Shown here piece after piece: positions 1-9,335 of a stretch of DNA of 64,000 bases (the first letter of the stretch is position 1; every line of letters begins with the position of its first letter). The translations under genes were made by a program, and so were the position numbers. The notes beneath the pieces are model-generated. The model was not told the origin of the DNA. It ran no database searches and saw nothing but the letters and a program-made list of their open reading frames with translations. This DNA is from Hondaea fermentalgiana (Eukaryota; Sar; Bigyra; Thraustochytrida; Thraustochytriidae). The DNA lies in the NCBI GenBank assembly GCA_014084085.1, contig NPFB01000028.1, positions 352,559 through 416,558 of the forward strand, given 5' to 3'.

Positions 1-490
1 TGAGATGCTTCTTCTCCATGCAACATCGCCTATGATGCAGTCAAAGAAAAGCCCTGAAAACCTTGAAGAAACCCCTCAAGTCTGCGAAAATCCTAATTTG
101 CAGGGAGTGCGTACACACTGAGGCCCAATATGGTCGCGAATTCTTATCCGAAGCAGCGCAAATCTTAGAGAGACTAACAGCCAGTACAACATGAAACGTT
201 TTATTCTTCCTTCGCAAATGTCACAGTGTGTTTCCAAGTGAGAAGCCAGAAAATAACCTTTCCCGTTGAAGATATCGTGCACGAAGGCGAATCGTTCACC
301 TCGAACTCCAATAATTAAAAAAAAAGAGAAAACCCTGCGAAACTGGGACGATCGAGCCCGAAGCGTCGAGTCCCATATCCAGTACGAGTAGCGCCGATGT
401 TTAGTTAGTCTGGAGTGAGCACGCGAGCAAGAGGCAAAGTTCGGATCCACACAAGTCCAAATGACCGCGAGCGGCTGGTTTCCCAGTGTA
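1..490. other. Left-edge stretch, no supported gene
   Basis: Low-GC, repeat-like sequence. A minus-strand open frame of about 160 codons (76-561) exists, but it resembles no family I recognise and runs antisense through the duplicated fragment at 491-605, so it is probably a chance frame. Nothing else is supported. Confidence 0.4.
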
Positions 491-605
491 TCAGAATCTG
501 TTGGTGGCGACAGGATCCAGACGAAACTTGGCACAATCTGCATCATGCGCGATGGCCCCAATCAGAAGCTCGTTGTGGCGCAAATTTCGTCTGGTGAAAT
601 TTTCA
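491..605 (+). pseudogene. Decayed fragment of the 5053-6252 gene
   Basis: Bases 491-605 align without gaps to 5716-5830 inside the ORF at 5053-6252. By eye I count about 20 mismatches in 115 positions (roughly 80% identity). In the parent the segment encodes the part containing GTICIMRDC and VVAQFPSGEIF; here the equivalent frame still reads similarly, but similarity stops abruptly on both sides. It is therefore a broken copy in the same orientation as the parent, not a gene. Confidence 0.8.
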
Positions 606-659
606 GGAACATTCCATCTTTGTGGTTAAACATCGGATAACAGTGAGAGTGCACATCGC

Positions 660-863
660 ATGAGGTTGTTGACTTTATTTTGCTTTCACTCGCCGTTGCT
701 TGGAGCTTCGTCTTCGTTCCAACATTTATGGGTTGGCCGAGGCTCTCAAAAATTGGCACAGCTCGGGCTCAGCGAATGGCATCAAAATTATATGTTTGTA
801 ATCGACGATGCCCGTCACGATGAGCTACCCATCACCTTGACACCAGGTGGTAGACTGCTATAG
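660..863 (+). CDS. Short ORF of unknown nature (gene fragment?)
   Basis: An ATG-initiated frame of 67 codons directly downstream of the decayed copy at 491-605. The last 35 residues (for example LSEWHQNYMFVIDDARHDE) have a balanced composition that looks more like coding sequence than random translation, while the first part does not. It may be the tail of a decayed gene. I do not recognise a family. Confidence 0.2.
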   Translation: MRLLTLFCFHSPLLGASSSFQHLWVGRGSQKLAQLGLSEWHQNYMFVIDDARHDELPITLTPGGRLL

Positions 864-969
864 CATCCACGCACAAGCAGATCCAAAGTACCTACCCATC
901 GTGCGAACCGCAATGCGCATCGCAACGCAATCAATGCGTGTGATCAAAGATCGCACCCACTGCAATGAT

Positions 970-1127
970 GCCGCCTTAAAGAGGCCCCGCGTATCATTCC
1001 GTCAGTGAGTAATGACGTCCTTGACGAAGGCCCTGCGCATTACTGGATGGTGTCGCCTTGACGAAGGCCCAGCACATTATTCCATCACCTTAAATGCCGC
1101 TTTTACACGAGCCCGCGCATTTCCCTT
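970..1127. repeat. Degenerate short tandem repeat
   Basis: About four imperfect units share a core resembling CCTTGACGAAGGCCC followed by a GCGCATTA-like and a CCATCA-like block. They lie at about 970-1005, 1017-1050, 1052-1087 and 1088-1127. Units 2 and 3 are the best matched. The rest of 864-1500 holds no gene I can support. Confidence 0.55.
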
Positions 1128-1500
1128 CACCATGCTATTCATAGCATGAATCATAGTCTAAGCTGCACGAAGCCACGCATACGCGAGCTTTCGTCCGCTA
1201 GCAGACCCGAATCACCCGAGCACTCGAACCCAGAGCGAGTTCCGAGTTAACCGCTACCAGGGTGGCCATTTGCAAGCGGGCTCTTCCAAATCGTGCGACT
1301 TCCTTGCAACCTAGGCAAACAACTACAGTCTCCGAGCAGCTGCGTGAGACTCCAACTTCTTCCTCCCCATCGCGCTACGCGCGGAAGAGAGATTTCTTTT
1401 ACGTTTACAAGAATCATCATTGTTGTTCTTTACTTCAACCAGACTTTGCGTCAATAAGTTTGAAAAAATCCTTTCTATTCCATGTCTTTATTTTGGGGAT

Positions 1501-2574
1501 TTATCTATAGTCCGTTCGTTTTCTTTCAGTTTCACTCTTTGAGATCAATTGGAGGATGTTATTACATCCTGGACTTGAATAATCGTTGATTCTTTTCATC
1601 ATGCGATCATTTCGTTTGTGCAGTGACTCGGTTAATTTAGAAGCCGAGTCATCCAACTGTTCTCGCTCTTCCCCCGCCCTTAGCGCCATCTCTTTTGATT
1701 CTGCATTGTAAGCTTCTTTCTTCCTCTCGTGTTGGAGCTCAAGATAATGCTTCCTCTCTGATATATGAAATAGTTCAAGTTCGGTGGCGAACGAACCGGT
1801 CAAAGTAAGTAGCTTACTGAGGTACGTAGTGTGGTGCCCTTTGTTAAAAATCCCGAAGCCATTAGTAGGTCGTGAGGGGCGCGGGCCTTCATCGGTTTGC
1901 TTACTCGACCTTGGAAGGAGGACCCTGGTTCTGCGTTTCTTTGCGCGTTGTGAGATTGGATAACCTCCTTGAGTTCTCATGGCTGCTTCAGCTGAGATCT
2001 TCTCAGCGTTCAACGACTGCGCAGCACATTCCAGCGCGAGTTTGAAGACTGCATGAATGCGTGGCAGGGGGTCATCGTTTGTGTTAACTGGTATAAGCCC
2101 CAAGAGGTAGCGGACTGCAGAGCAGAAGGGGATCCTAATATAGAATTCGTTATTGGAATCACCACGAGATTCGCCGGACCGATAATTCGTAAGCGTCGCG
2201 CCTTTAATTGCATTGGGCGCATCTTTCACATCCAAGGGACTCGGAGTCTCCTCGCGGCAGATCGCAGCTGCATAGACCTCATACTTCTTGTACCCCTCCA
2301 ACGTCACAGGACAAGCGGATACCAACTTGAAGATGAGTGTCCCCATCTTTTCGTCTGGCTTTCTTTTATCCTGCCGCAGCATTTGAAGCTCTTCGGCTAC
2401 AGCTGGTCCATCAACCGTGCCCAGTAGACGCATGCGTTGTTCCTCGAGCAGAGTGGACGTTGCGACGTAGTTTTCGCCCATACGATCAATCTCATTCTGT
2501 GATGAGACAAGGTGGTCGACGATTTCCTTTCTTTCGATCAACTGTGCATTCGTATCAAAACGAGCGGCTGACAT
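1501..2574 (-). CDS. Unrecognised coiled-coil protein, 357 aa
   Basis: An ATG-to-stop frame of 357 codons. The N-terminal 80 residues and the C-terminal 110 residues are rich in Glu, Lys, Arg and Leu in heptad-like patterns and probably form coiled coils. The middle part (about 85-200) looks globular, and a basic stretch (KKRRTR, about residue 215) could serve as a nuclear signal. No catalytic motif or family was recognised. Its codon use looks less GC-biased than that of genes to the right. The surrounding 6 kb carries duplicated and decayed pieces, so this could be a lineage-specific or mobile-element-associated gene. A function cannot be assigned. Confidence 0.5.
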   Translation of the reverse strand: MSAARFDTNAQLIERKEIVDHLVSSQNEIDRMGENYVATSTLLEEQRMRLLGTVDGPAVAEELQMLRQDKRKPDEKMGTLIFKLVSACPVTLEGYKKYEVYAAAICREETPSPLDVKDAPNAIKGATLTNYRSGESRGDSNNEFYIRIPFCSAVRYLLGLIPVNTNDDPLPRIHAVFKLALECAAQSLNAEKISAEAAMRTQGGYPISQRAKKRRTRVLLPRSSKQTDEGPRPSRPTNGFGIFNKGHHTTYLSKLLTLTGSFATELELFHISERKHYLELQHERKKEAYNAESKEMALRAGEEREQLDDSASKLTESLHKRNDRMMKRINDYSSPGCNNILQLISKSETERKRTDYR

Positions 2575-2815
2575 ATTGCGATGACGGCAGGGTCTTCTAT
2601 CTGCGCAACCGAGTTTCGGGTTTGTCGAGAGCGGAAAGCGCGTTCACGAAGAGTCTAACTTTCACGACGATCAGCCCTCTAAGAAATTATTAACACTTCT
2701 GGCGAGGGCGCGAAACGATGAGATCATTTTCAGTACTTATATGGCCTATTTCGGGCTAGGAGGGGGAACGTTAGGCTTGGCCAAGGTAAGGTCCTCCAAG
2801 GCGTGAGCCAAAGCC

Positions 2816-3886
2816 TCAGTTTAAAATCTCCTCGTGAAGTTGGTCAGCTGGCTGAAGTAATGGCCATGGTGGAAGAAAAACCGCAAGGACGATTGCGAAA
2901 ATAATGAAGCCGATTCTCCGGAGTTGACTTATTATACCTGCCACCTCCTCGGTCACTTGCGCGAGCGTAGCGGCATGACGAGACGCGTTTTCCGCGTCCA
3001 GCCGGTCGAATCTTTGAACTAGGGTGTTGCATAAATTGAAGCCGACCTCGCATTTACTTTGACATTCTGACATCTGGCCTGACATACGTGCGACGTTGTC
3101 GGAAAGGGCTTTCCATCTTTCGTCTATGCTCATTTGCCAGTCAAACGGTTGAAGAGGCCGAGGCCGCTCATCAGCCTGCGCCGCCTGACGTTCAAGACTG
3201 GCCACGGTGGCCGCTATCTCTGCAAGGGAAGTATCGTACTCTTGGCGCATGCTTTCAATAGCTTCTTGGAGAGCTGCAAGTTGTTCACCTTGCCGTTGCT
3301 GCGCGTGGTCGAGTCGAGAGATGGCGGCCAGCAAGTCTACTTCCAAGCAGCGACGAGATGCTCCCGTCTCCTCAGATAGCTGAAAACCGTCGCTCGAGTT
3401 ACTCTGACACGCTTTCTGGCTCCTCCTAATCGCGCCATCGGCCGCCGCGTCCGTCGCGCCCTCAGCCGCGTCTGTCGTGGCCAGGACCCTGGCTGCTCTG
3501 CCAGCCGTCTCAGCTGTGTCGGCGGCATCAGCGGCCCCAGCTGCTTTCGCAAGCGTCTCTTTCAGGCCTTTCGGGTCTTTCAAGATCGCGACTCGCTGAT
3601 CGCTGTCTGACTCGGTTTCCCGCAAATTGCGGTTCGCGTGAGTTGTTTGAGCAGCCTGTCGGCCGCCAGCCCTCGCCCGCGTCCCGCCCGTTTGCACGTC
3701 GCATACCGGGCTATCGATACCCAGCAAGGTCCTCATCTTTTCATTGCCCTTGCTCCCGTCTCTTATCTTGCTCCCTTGTATGATTTGCATTGCTGTTCGG
3801 GCCCTGGGCTCTGGCACAGGACTGGCGCGGGAGGAGGCATACTTGTTGCTGGTGACATTGCTCTTGCTCTCTTGTCTCGCTGCCAT
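2816..3886 (-). CDS. Unrecognised Ala-rich coiled-coil protein with C-terminal membrane anchor
   Basis: A frame of 356 codons from an ATG at 3886. Residues 1-110 are basic and low-complexity. About 112-155 is Ala/Thr/Asp rich (repeated ADAADTAETA-like blocks). About 185-320 is a predicted coiled coil, and about 323-343 is one hydrophobic segment (IGFIIFAIVLAVFLPPWPLL) followed by a short polar tail, as in tail-anchored proteins. No family was recognised. The 5' half and upstream DNA are duplicated just upstream (4027-4550), where the copy is broken. The tail anchor suggests a cytosolic protein attached to an internal membrane; this is inference. Confidence 0.5.
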   Translation of the reverse strand: MAARQESKSNVTSNKYASSRASPVPEPRARTAMQIIQGSKIRDGSKGNEKMRTLLGIDSPVCDVQTGGTRARAGGRQAAQTTHANRNLRETESDSDQRVAILKDPKGLKETLAKAAGAADAADTAETAGRAARVLATTDAAEGATDAAADGAIRRSQKACQSNSSDGFQLSEETGASRRCLEVDLLAAISRLDHAQQRQGEQLAALQEAIESMRQEYDTSLAEIAATVASLERQAAQADERPRPLQPFDWQMSIDERWKALSDNVARMSGQMSECQSKCEVGFNLCNTLVQRFDRLDAENASRHAATLAQVTEEVAGIISQLRRIGFIIFAIVLAVFLPPWPLLQPADQLHEEILN

Positions 3887-4026
3887 GCTTGTGGCTTAGA
3901 AGGCGCTTTTGAAAGCGCAATGGCTTCGGTCGCGGCCACGGAGGTTTCGGCTTTGCAAATCAGGCATTGAAATGATTGGCAAGCTGCTACGTGGGAACAC
4001 CGCGGCAATTCTTCCCCAAGTCTGCG

Positions 4027-4550
4027 TTGCCGTTGCTGCTATCGACCCAGGAAGATTCTCCCAAGCAGCGATGAGATGTTCCCGTCTTCTCAGACGGCAG
4101 ACAACCGTCGCTCGAGTTGCTCTGGCTCGCTTTTGGCTCCTCCTGATCGCGCCATCGGCCGCCGCGTCCATCACGCCCTCAGCCGCGTCTGTCGTACCAA
4201 GGATCCTGGCTGCTCCGCCAGCCGCCACCGTCTCTACTGTGTCGGCGGCATCAGTGCGCAAGCGTCTCTTTCAGGCCTTCCTGATCTTTCAAGATCGCAA
4301 CTCGCGACTCGCTGATTGCTCTCTGGGTCGCTTTCCCGCAAATTGCGGTTCGCGTGAGCTGTCATGGTTCGAGTCACCTAGCCCGCGCCCGCGTCCCGCC
4401 CGTTTTCACGTCGCGTATGGCGTCTACGCCGAGCCTCAGCAAGTTTCTGATCTTCTCGTGACTCTTGCTTCCGTCTCTTGTGTCTCTCTCTTGCATGATA
4501 CTGGCGTCGAAATGATTGGTAAGGCTGAGCTGCTATGCGGGCACACCGCT
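4027..4550 (-). pseudogene. Broken upstream duplicate of the 2816-3886 gene (5' half)
   Basis: The block at 4027-4500 closely resembles 3290-3790. The duplicate still encodes the Ala-rich stretch (DTVETVAAGGAARILGTTDA against DTAETAGRAARVLATTDA) and GAIRRSQK, then changes frame relative to the parent. The segment matching the parent's start (3790-3965, including its ATG) is missing. The sequence just upstream of the parent (about 3966-4006) reappears at 4503-4549. The duplicate therefore lacks a start, is frameshifted and has no 3' half. Confidence 0.75.
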
Positions 4551-5052
4551 GCACATCCTCCTTTTTTCTGTTTGTGCGGGTACCCCAATGATTGTCTGAG
4601 TAGTAGGGCCTAGTATCGCGTCTGCCTCTTTTTATTTCCAGTACGTGGCAAAACTTTTTATTTCCAGTACGTGGCACAACGCGTCACGTACATGAGCTCT
4701 GCCATTGCCATCTCCTGAGCAGCAGGACCCCAGCTAGTCGCGAATGTTGCTTGACAGCGGTTGACGCTCCAAGCAAGTCCCCACTGCACTCACAGGATCT
4801 GGCAGGCTCCAGCCAAAGATGATTTTCCTTGAAGGGGGGTGTAAGGAGATCGAACGCTTCCTTGAGCCCAAGTACTACCGTACAAAGAAGCGGCAAATGC
4901 TGGCAAAAGATTTTATGCGAATCGGTTGGTGCAGAGGCTGACAACCTTTGTCTGGATTCAGTACTGTAACACTCGCTGGCATTCATAAAAGCGCTTTTGA
5001 CAGCCAGTTTTCTTGCATTATTTTCAAGCTGAAGTCGCTCTTGTCACAGCAC

Positions 5053-6252
5053 ATGAAGACACGATCCTCCACCCGCAAGAGGACTGCAAGGAATGATAAC
5101 TCTTCGCAGACAGCCCCAAACAAGGTCCGCCGAGATACAACTGTGAGCCCGAAGACGTGGATCACTGCTCAAGCTCCCAACTCGGGCGCCGCCACGCTTC
5201 CACCCGAGTTGGTTGTTCGCTTCATGCCAAGTTGTTACACGGCCTTTGGTGATCTCATGAGGACGGCAATTCGCACAAATCAGGCTGAACGTTTTCACGA
5301 TAAAATGCTTAACATGCACGACACAACGGGAAGAACTTTTCTGAGGTTAGCCAAAGCTTGTTTCCAACCCGACTTCGACTTTGCTCGTCACTTCACTACA
5401 GAGGAAATTGCTTGCGCAAAGGAAGCTCGCGATCTCTTCAGCCAGCTTTACGACAAAAGATTCCTGGACAAGAAGGAAAGCCACAAGGATTTGGAAGATG
5501 CTATTCGCCGAGTGATACGCGAAAGCCTTCGTACAGCAAAAATTACTCGCAGCGTGGAGAGTAGAAGTGCGCAATTGCATGCCACTCGCGATCAAGACGT
5601 TCGAGCGGATAGCTCGAGCAATGATGACCAAAGTCAAGCTCCTGAGTATTTCCCGTCACACGACGAAACGGATTCAGTCATCGAAATTCTCTCTGAGAAC
5701 GAACCCATACGTATCTCAGAATCCGTTGGCGGCGACCACATCCAGGTCAATCTTGGCACAATCTGCATCATGCGCGATTGTTCCGATCAGAGGCTTGTGG
5801 TGGCGCAATTTCCATCCGGTGAAATTTTCATGATCGAAGCCGATCGCATAAGGCGAACGATTCGTCTTGGAGAGAGGGTCATAGTTGCTTCCCGCGTTGA
5901 ATTCGACATTCTGGAGGCGTCCAGAATTCAGCATCTTGCTCCGATCTCCATTTCCGATAAAGGAGAGGTCTACTCCAATTCCGAGAACCACCATAAGAAG
6001 GCCTTAGAAAAGGATGATATCCGTGACATCATCGGTGCCATATTATTCTTTCAGAGATTCGAGGAAAAGATCTATGGAGGAGATCATGTTCCTCGCCAGC
6101 TCGTTGCGACGAGACACAATCCTAGCATGCGTATACGAAAGAAGGGGGAGAACACAGATATTTTCTCAATGGCATTCAAGAGTGGCGGCGAAGGCATCGA
6201 GAGCCTCGCGAAACATTTGGTCGCAGAGTATAATTCAGAGTATGAAAAGTAA
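5053..6252 (+). CDS. Unrecognised 399-aa protein, nuclear-like N-terminus
   Basis: The frame is open from 4948, but that codon is TTG; the first ATG is at 5053 and begins with a basic Ser/Thr/Arg-rich tail (MKTRSSTRKRTAR) that could act as a nuclear signal. Residues about 45-180 look helical and globular (PPELVVRFMPSCY, FARHFTTEEIACA). An acidic Ser/Asp/Glu linker follows, then a segment around 222-290 with beta-like character (GTICIMRDC, VVAQFPSGEIF, VIVASRVEF), and a charged C-terminus. No known family was recognised. A piece of the beta-like segment was copied to 491-605, so the gene belongs to a locally duplicating set. Confidence 0.55.
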   Translation: MKTRSSTRKRTARNDNSSQTAPNKVRRDTTVSPKTWITAQAPNSGAATLPPELVVRFMPSCYTAFGDLMRTAIRTNQAERFHDKMLNMHDTTGRTFLRLAKACFQPDFDFARHFTTEEIACAKEARDLFSQLYDKRFLDKKESHKDLEDAIRRVIRESLRTAKITRSVESRSAQLHATRDQDVRADSSSNDDQSQAPEYFPSHDETDSVIEILSENEPIRISESVGGDHIQVNLGTICIMRDCSDQRLVVAQFPSGEIFMIEADRIRRTIRLGERVIVASRVEFDILEASRIQHLAPISISDKGEVYSNSENHHKKALEKDDIRDIIGAILFFQRFEEKIYGGDHVPRQLVATRHNPSMRIRKKGENTDIFSMAFKSGGEGIESLAKHLVAEYNSEYEK

Positions 6253-6283
6253 AGATCTTCAATGTTTACGTATCACTTGACTT

Positions 6284-8740
6284 TTACAATTGCTCTCGCA
6301 ATCCAAGTGCGGCGATAACGCGCTCAAAGTTGTCGCGTCGGTCTTGGACGCCGTCGACGCTGCCTGCCGGGCACGACAGAGCTGGGCATCCCCGATTGAC
6401 GATTCCAGAAACAGCGTCAATGAAGGCGGTGCCAGACATTCCGCCGTCAACATAGACGCGCAAGGCGTCGAGGTATACAAAGTCGCTCGAAGACCAAGAC
6501 TCAACACTTTCCATCCAGTACCAAAAACCTGCGGTCCATTTCAGTTCGGGATACTGCGTGCTGCTGCAAATGGCTTCGGGATCTTGGCAAAAATTGACAT
6601 CGGCATAGGGGGCAGCACGACCTTCCGCGGCAGCCCTGGCCCCGAGGTAGTAGTTCAGTTTGCCAAAGTTGCACACTCCCGTCGTCTGAATAACGCCTCG
6701 CCCCCACCAGCAGCAGCCTTCAAGGTCGGTACGCCCAGCACGGTTCGCAAGCTCAACGTTAGAAATCTCTTTTCCTGCCTGCTGACCCTCATACACGGAG
6801 CACGTTTCGGGTGGGCTTGCCCAAGGTTTATTGCATTCCGCGCTGTAATCCCAGTAACCCGTGGACCCAGTCTTGGCGCGTGGGGCGCATCGCAGAGGCC
6901 CGGGTGCGCCATACCACTTGGCGTTTGTGGTGGCGACGATTTCCATGGTAGGGTCCACCTCGCACGCCATGTGAGCATCAGCGCCAGAGCACGTGTAGTC
7001 TTGGTACGACTGCCCAAGTTGACCGCAAGCATTGCTGACCGGATAGTACCCGTTGACGAGATCCCAACTGTTCTCGGAGCAAGCATCGTATTGAATGGTT
7101 TCCTTCATGCTCTGTGCCAGAAAGGCAGCAAGATTGACGAGGCCATAGAGCGGCCCGTCTTCGTTCTGGCCCAAATACAGATGCTTGCCTCCGGCTCCCT
7201 GCGCATGCATGACTTCCACGGCGCGCAAAAAGTCGCCATGTCGATACAGTGTGGAAGGCGCCCAGGTGAGGTCAGGTTGCTGCGAGCGCAAGACATCATT
7301 ATTCATGGTCTCTTCTGCGGCGATTAGAACTTCGTACACTTCTGTCGGCATCGTGGAACTTGTTGGAGCAACCAGTGTTGTGGGTTGATTCGAGGGCGTC
7401 ACTTGAGCAATGGTCGGAGACGCTGTCATTGGTGGCGTCTGTGTTGGAGGAGGAGCCGTTGTTGGCGAGGCGCTTGTTTCCGACGGCGAGTTGCTGAGAA
7501 TGCAGTGTCCGCTGTCGATGTAAACCTGAGCACAGTTATTACTTTGGCACCAAGCATCCGTGGCGCCACCAATGTTGCTGCCATAGCATCCGGCAGAACT
7601 CGATGTCGGCGCTGGCAAATTTGCGACTGTTGTGGGGGGCTCCGATCCGATGGTAGGTGCCAAGGTTGTAGTTAAAGTAGTTGGGCTCGATTCCGGCGAT
7701 GTCGGCTCCAAGGTTGGAGGATTGCTCGTTGTTGGCGTTTCTGCTGCAAAGTAACAATACCCAGCGTCCACGTAGACCTGCGCGCAGCCTGTATTTCTGC
7801 ACCACTCGTCAGAAACACCATTTCCGAAGCAATTGTCTTGGTCAGAACTCGTTGTTGGCGCCGAGGTGCTTGCGACAATTGCTGACGTGGGCGACGGCGT
7901 CGCCACGCTCAGAGTCGGTGTGGCTGCTGTCGAGGGCGGAGATGTGGACCCATCATTGATGATACGAATGTCAGCGCAATTCCAAAAACCTTCCGGATAG
8001 CTGTCTGGGCTGTTGCCCGTCTGGTAAAACCATTGCAGTACACAGCGCTCGCAGGAGATGCCCTCTGGGATATTGTAGCGCATGACATACGGCTCGTCTT
8101 GAGGCTTGGGAAGGACCCAACGCTCACGATTATCGCTAGGGTCAGAGCACGTACCTCCGGTTCGGCAGCAACTTCCGCGAAGACCCCCATCCGGTAGATA
8201 AGGACACTTTGCATGCTCAAAGCGATAGTTGTCCGCGCCTGGTCCTACGTAATCTGCAGGACTTGACACGCCGCTTTCCATCTCTCCCTTGTAGCTGTTC
8301 ATGGTAAAGGATTCGTTGAAGCGAAGAACGTTTTCGTTGAGACAGGCCTGGGTGATGGGTTGTGTCTTGTCGAGGCCGCCATCCTCGGGAACGCAGAGGC
8401 GGAACTCGAACCATCCCCAATGGTGCGCCGTGATCTCAACCTGGATCTCTAGATCTTGACCCGCGTAAGCGGTCACTTGCGGCTCAGTTGGACCATACTG
8501 GTTGGGTGCCATAAATTCTTGACGACTTGCCAGATCTCCGCAAAGCCCGTGTCCCTCGTTGCGCTCGACTGCAGTCCCACCAGCAGACATCGACTGCACA
8601 TCTCCTGGTCCTCGGCTACCGCCATTGTAAATGAGGTTTCGCGCTCGCGGCACGAGCAGGTAGCCGTGCGCCTCGACGTAGGTTGCGCGGAGCGCCAAGG
8701 CGGCTGTCGCAAGAACAAGGTGCAACATTTCACCGCGCAT
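6284..8740 (-). CDS. Secreted AA15-like lytic polysaccharide monooxygenase fused to GH19 chitinase
   Basis: Extracellular chitin degradation. The start at 8740 (818 aa) is chosen over the upstream in-frame codon because it puts a signal peptide (about 1-24) directly before His25, giving the mature N-terminal His of the LPMO copper brace (AHGYLLVPRARN). Residues 25-262 show NEGHGLCGD, an internal HHWGWFEF (second brace His at about 106/107) and GFWNCADI, where Phe252 occupies the usual axial aromatic position. Thr/Pro/Ser-rich linkers then separate two Cys-rich modules (about 304-331 and 385-414, each with WC-x5-C ... Y[VI]D-x-G-x-C). Residues 470-818 are a GH19 catalytic domain: AAFLAQSMKET with likely catalytic Glu547, CCWWGRGVIQTTG, and a Cys-rich C-terminal half. 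The oxidative and hydrolytic domains on one chain should act together on crystalline chitin. Family calls come from motifs; the linker modules' role is inferred. Confidence 0.88.
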   Translation of the reverse strand: MRGEMLHLVLATAALALRATYVEAHGYLLVPRARNLIYNGGSRGPGDVQSMSAGGTAVERNEGHGLCGDLASRQEFMAPNQYGPTEPQVTAYAGQDLEIQVEITAHHWGWFEFRLCVPEDGGLDKTQPITQACLNENVLRFNESFTMNSYKGEMESGVSSPADYVGPGADNYRFEHAKCPYLPDGGLRGSCCRTGGTCSDPSDNRERWVLPKPQDEPYVMRYNIPEGISCERCVLQWFYQTGNSPDSYPEGFWNCADIRIINDGSTSPPSTAATPTLSVATPSPTSAIVASTSAPTTSSDQDNCFGNGVSDEWCRNTGCAQVYVDAGYCYFAAETPTTSNPPTLEPTSPESSPTTLTTTLAPTIGSEPPTTVANLPAPTSSSAGCYGSNIGGATDAWCQSNNCAQVYIDSGHCILSNSPSETSASPTTAPPPTQTPPMTASPTIAQVTPSNQPTTLVAPTSSTMPTEVYEVLIAAEETMNNDVLRSQQPDLTWAPSTLYRHGDFLRAVEVMHAQGAGGKHLYLGQNEDGPLYGLVNLAAFLAQSMKETIQYDACSENSWDLVNGYYPVSNACGQLGQSYQDYTCSGADAHMACEVDPTMEIVATTNAKWYGAPGPLRCAPRAKTGSTGYWDYSAECNKPWASPPETCSVYEGQQAGKEISNVELANRAGRTDLEGCCWWGRGVIQTTGVCNFGKLNYYLGARAAAEGRAAPYADVNFCQDPEAICSSTQYPELKWTAGFWYWMESVESWSSSDFVYLDALRVYVDGGMSGTAFIDAVSGIVNRGCPALSCPAGSVDGVQDRRDNFERVIAALGLREQL

Positions 8741-9335
8741 GTTTGTCTGTAAGGTTGATACTCGTTCTTGATTAGGTCGGTCTCCGTCTTTGTTCTGGAT
8801 TTGCTTCTCGGGTCTTTGTTCTGGGTTTGCTTGCATCCGTCTCGCTTCGCCTCGCCGAGTTCATCTCGCTGCTGGTGGGGTGGCGATGGGGCGGGGCCCC
8901 CAAAAACGTACCTGTTCCCACTTCTTCCTTTTTCGCTCGGCCAACAATCGCGCCGTTTCGCGGCGAATGAAACTTTAATGAGAACACCAGAGTGCGTTGT
9001 CGATCTTGCCGCCGTTGGCTTCGGCTGCGGTCGGCACCGTCCATGCTCTCGCGTTGAATGGACTTGCCCTTACACTTACATGTTGCGTTGTGCTGCTTGG
9101 AATCCTGTGAGAACGCGAGGTGCGGTCAAGGACGCGCGCGCGAGGGTGCTTTCCTAGAGCCAAGACGACTCTTTGACCGCGCGACGCCTCGGCACTCGAG
9201 ACCCGTACCAGGCCTGCAGCTGGCTTTGGCAATGCATGCAAGCATGCATACGCTGCGCTCGCCACTGGTGTGGCCAGCCATGGACGATGGATCCGATCGA
9301 GTATCGCATGGTCCACCCCTCCCCACAGCGAGCAA

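Noticed and set aside
1190..1265. Possible tRNA on the minus strand (GGTTCGAGT box)
   Set aside because: A B-box-like string is present, but the T-stem does not pair and no acceptor or anticodon stem can be drawn.
3909..4613. 234-codon plus-strand frame
   Set aside because: Runs antisense through the decayed duplicate of the 2816-3886 gene; its apparent repeats are the duplicated DNA.
6290..7327. 345-codon plus-strand frame
   Set aside because: Antisense shadow of the chitinase gene; the opposite strand carries GH19 motifs.
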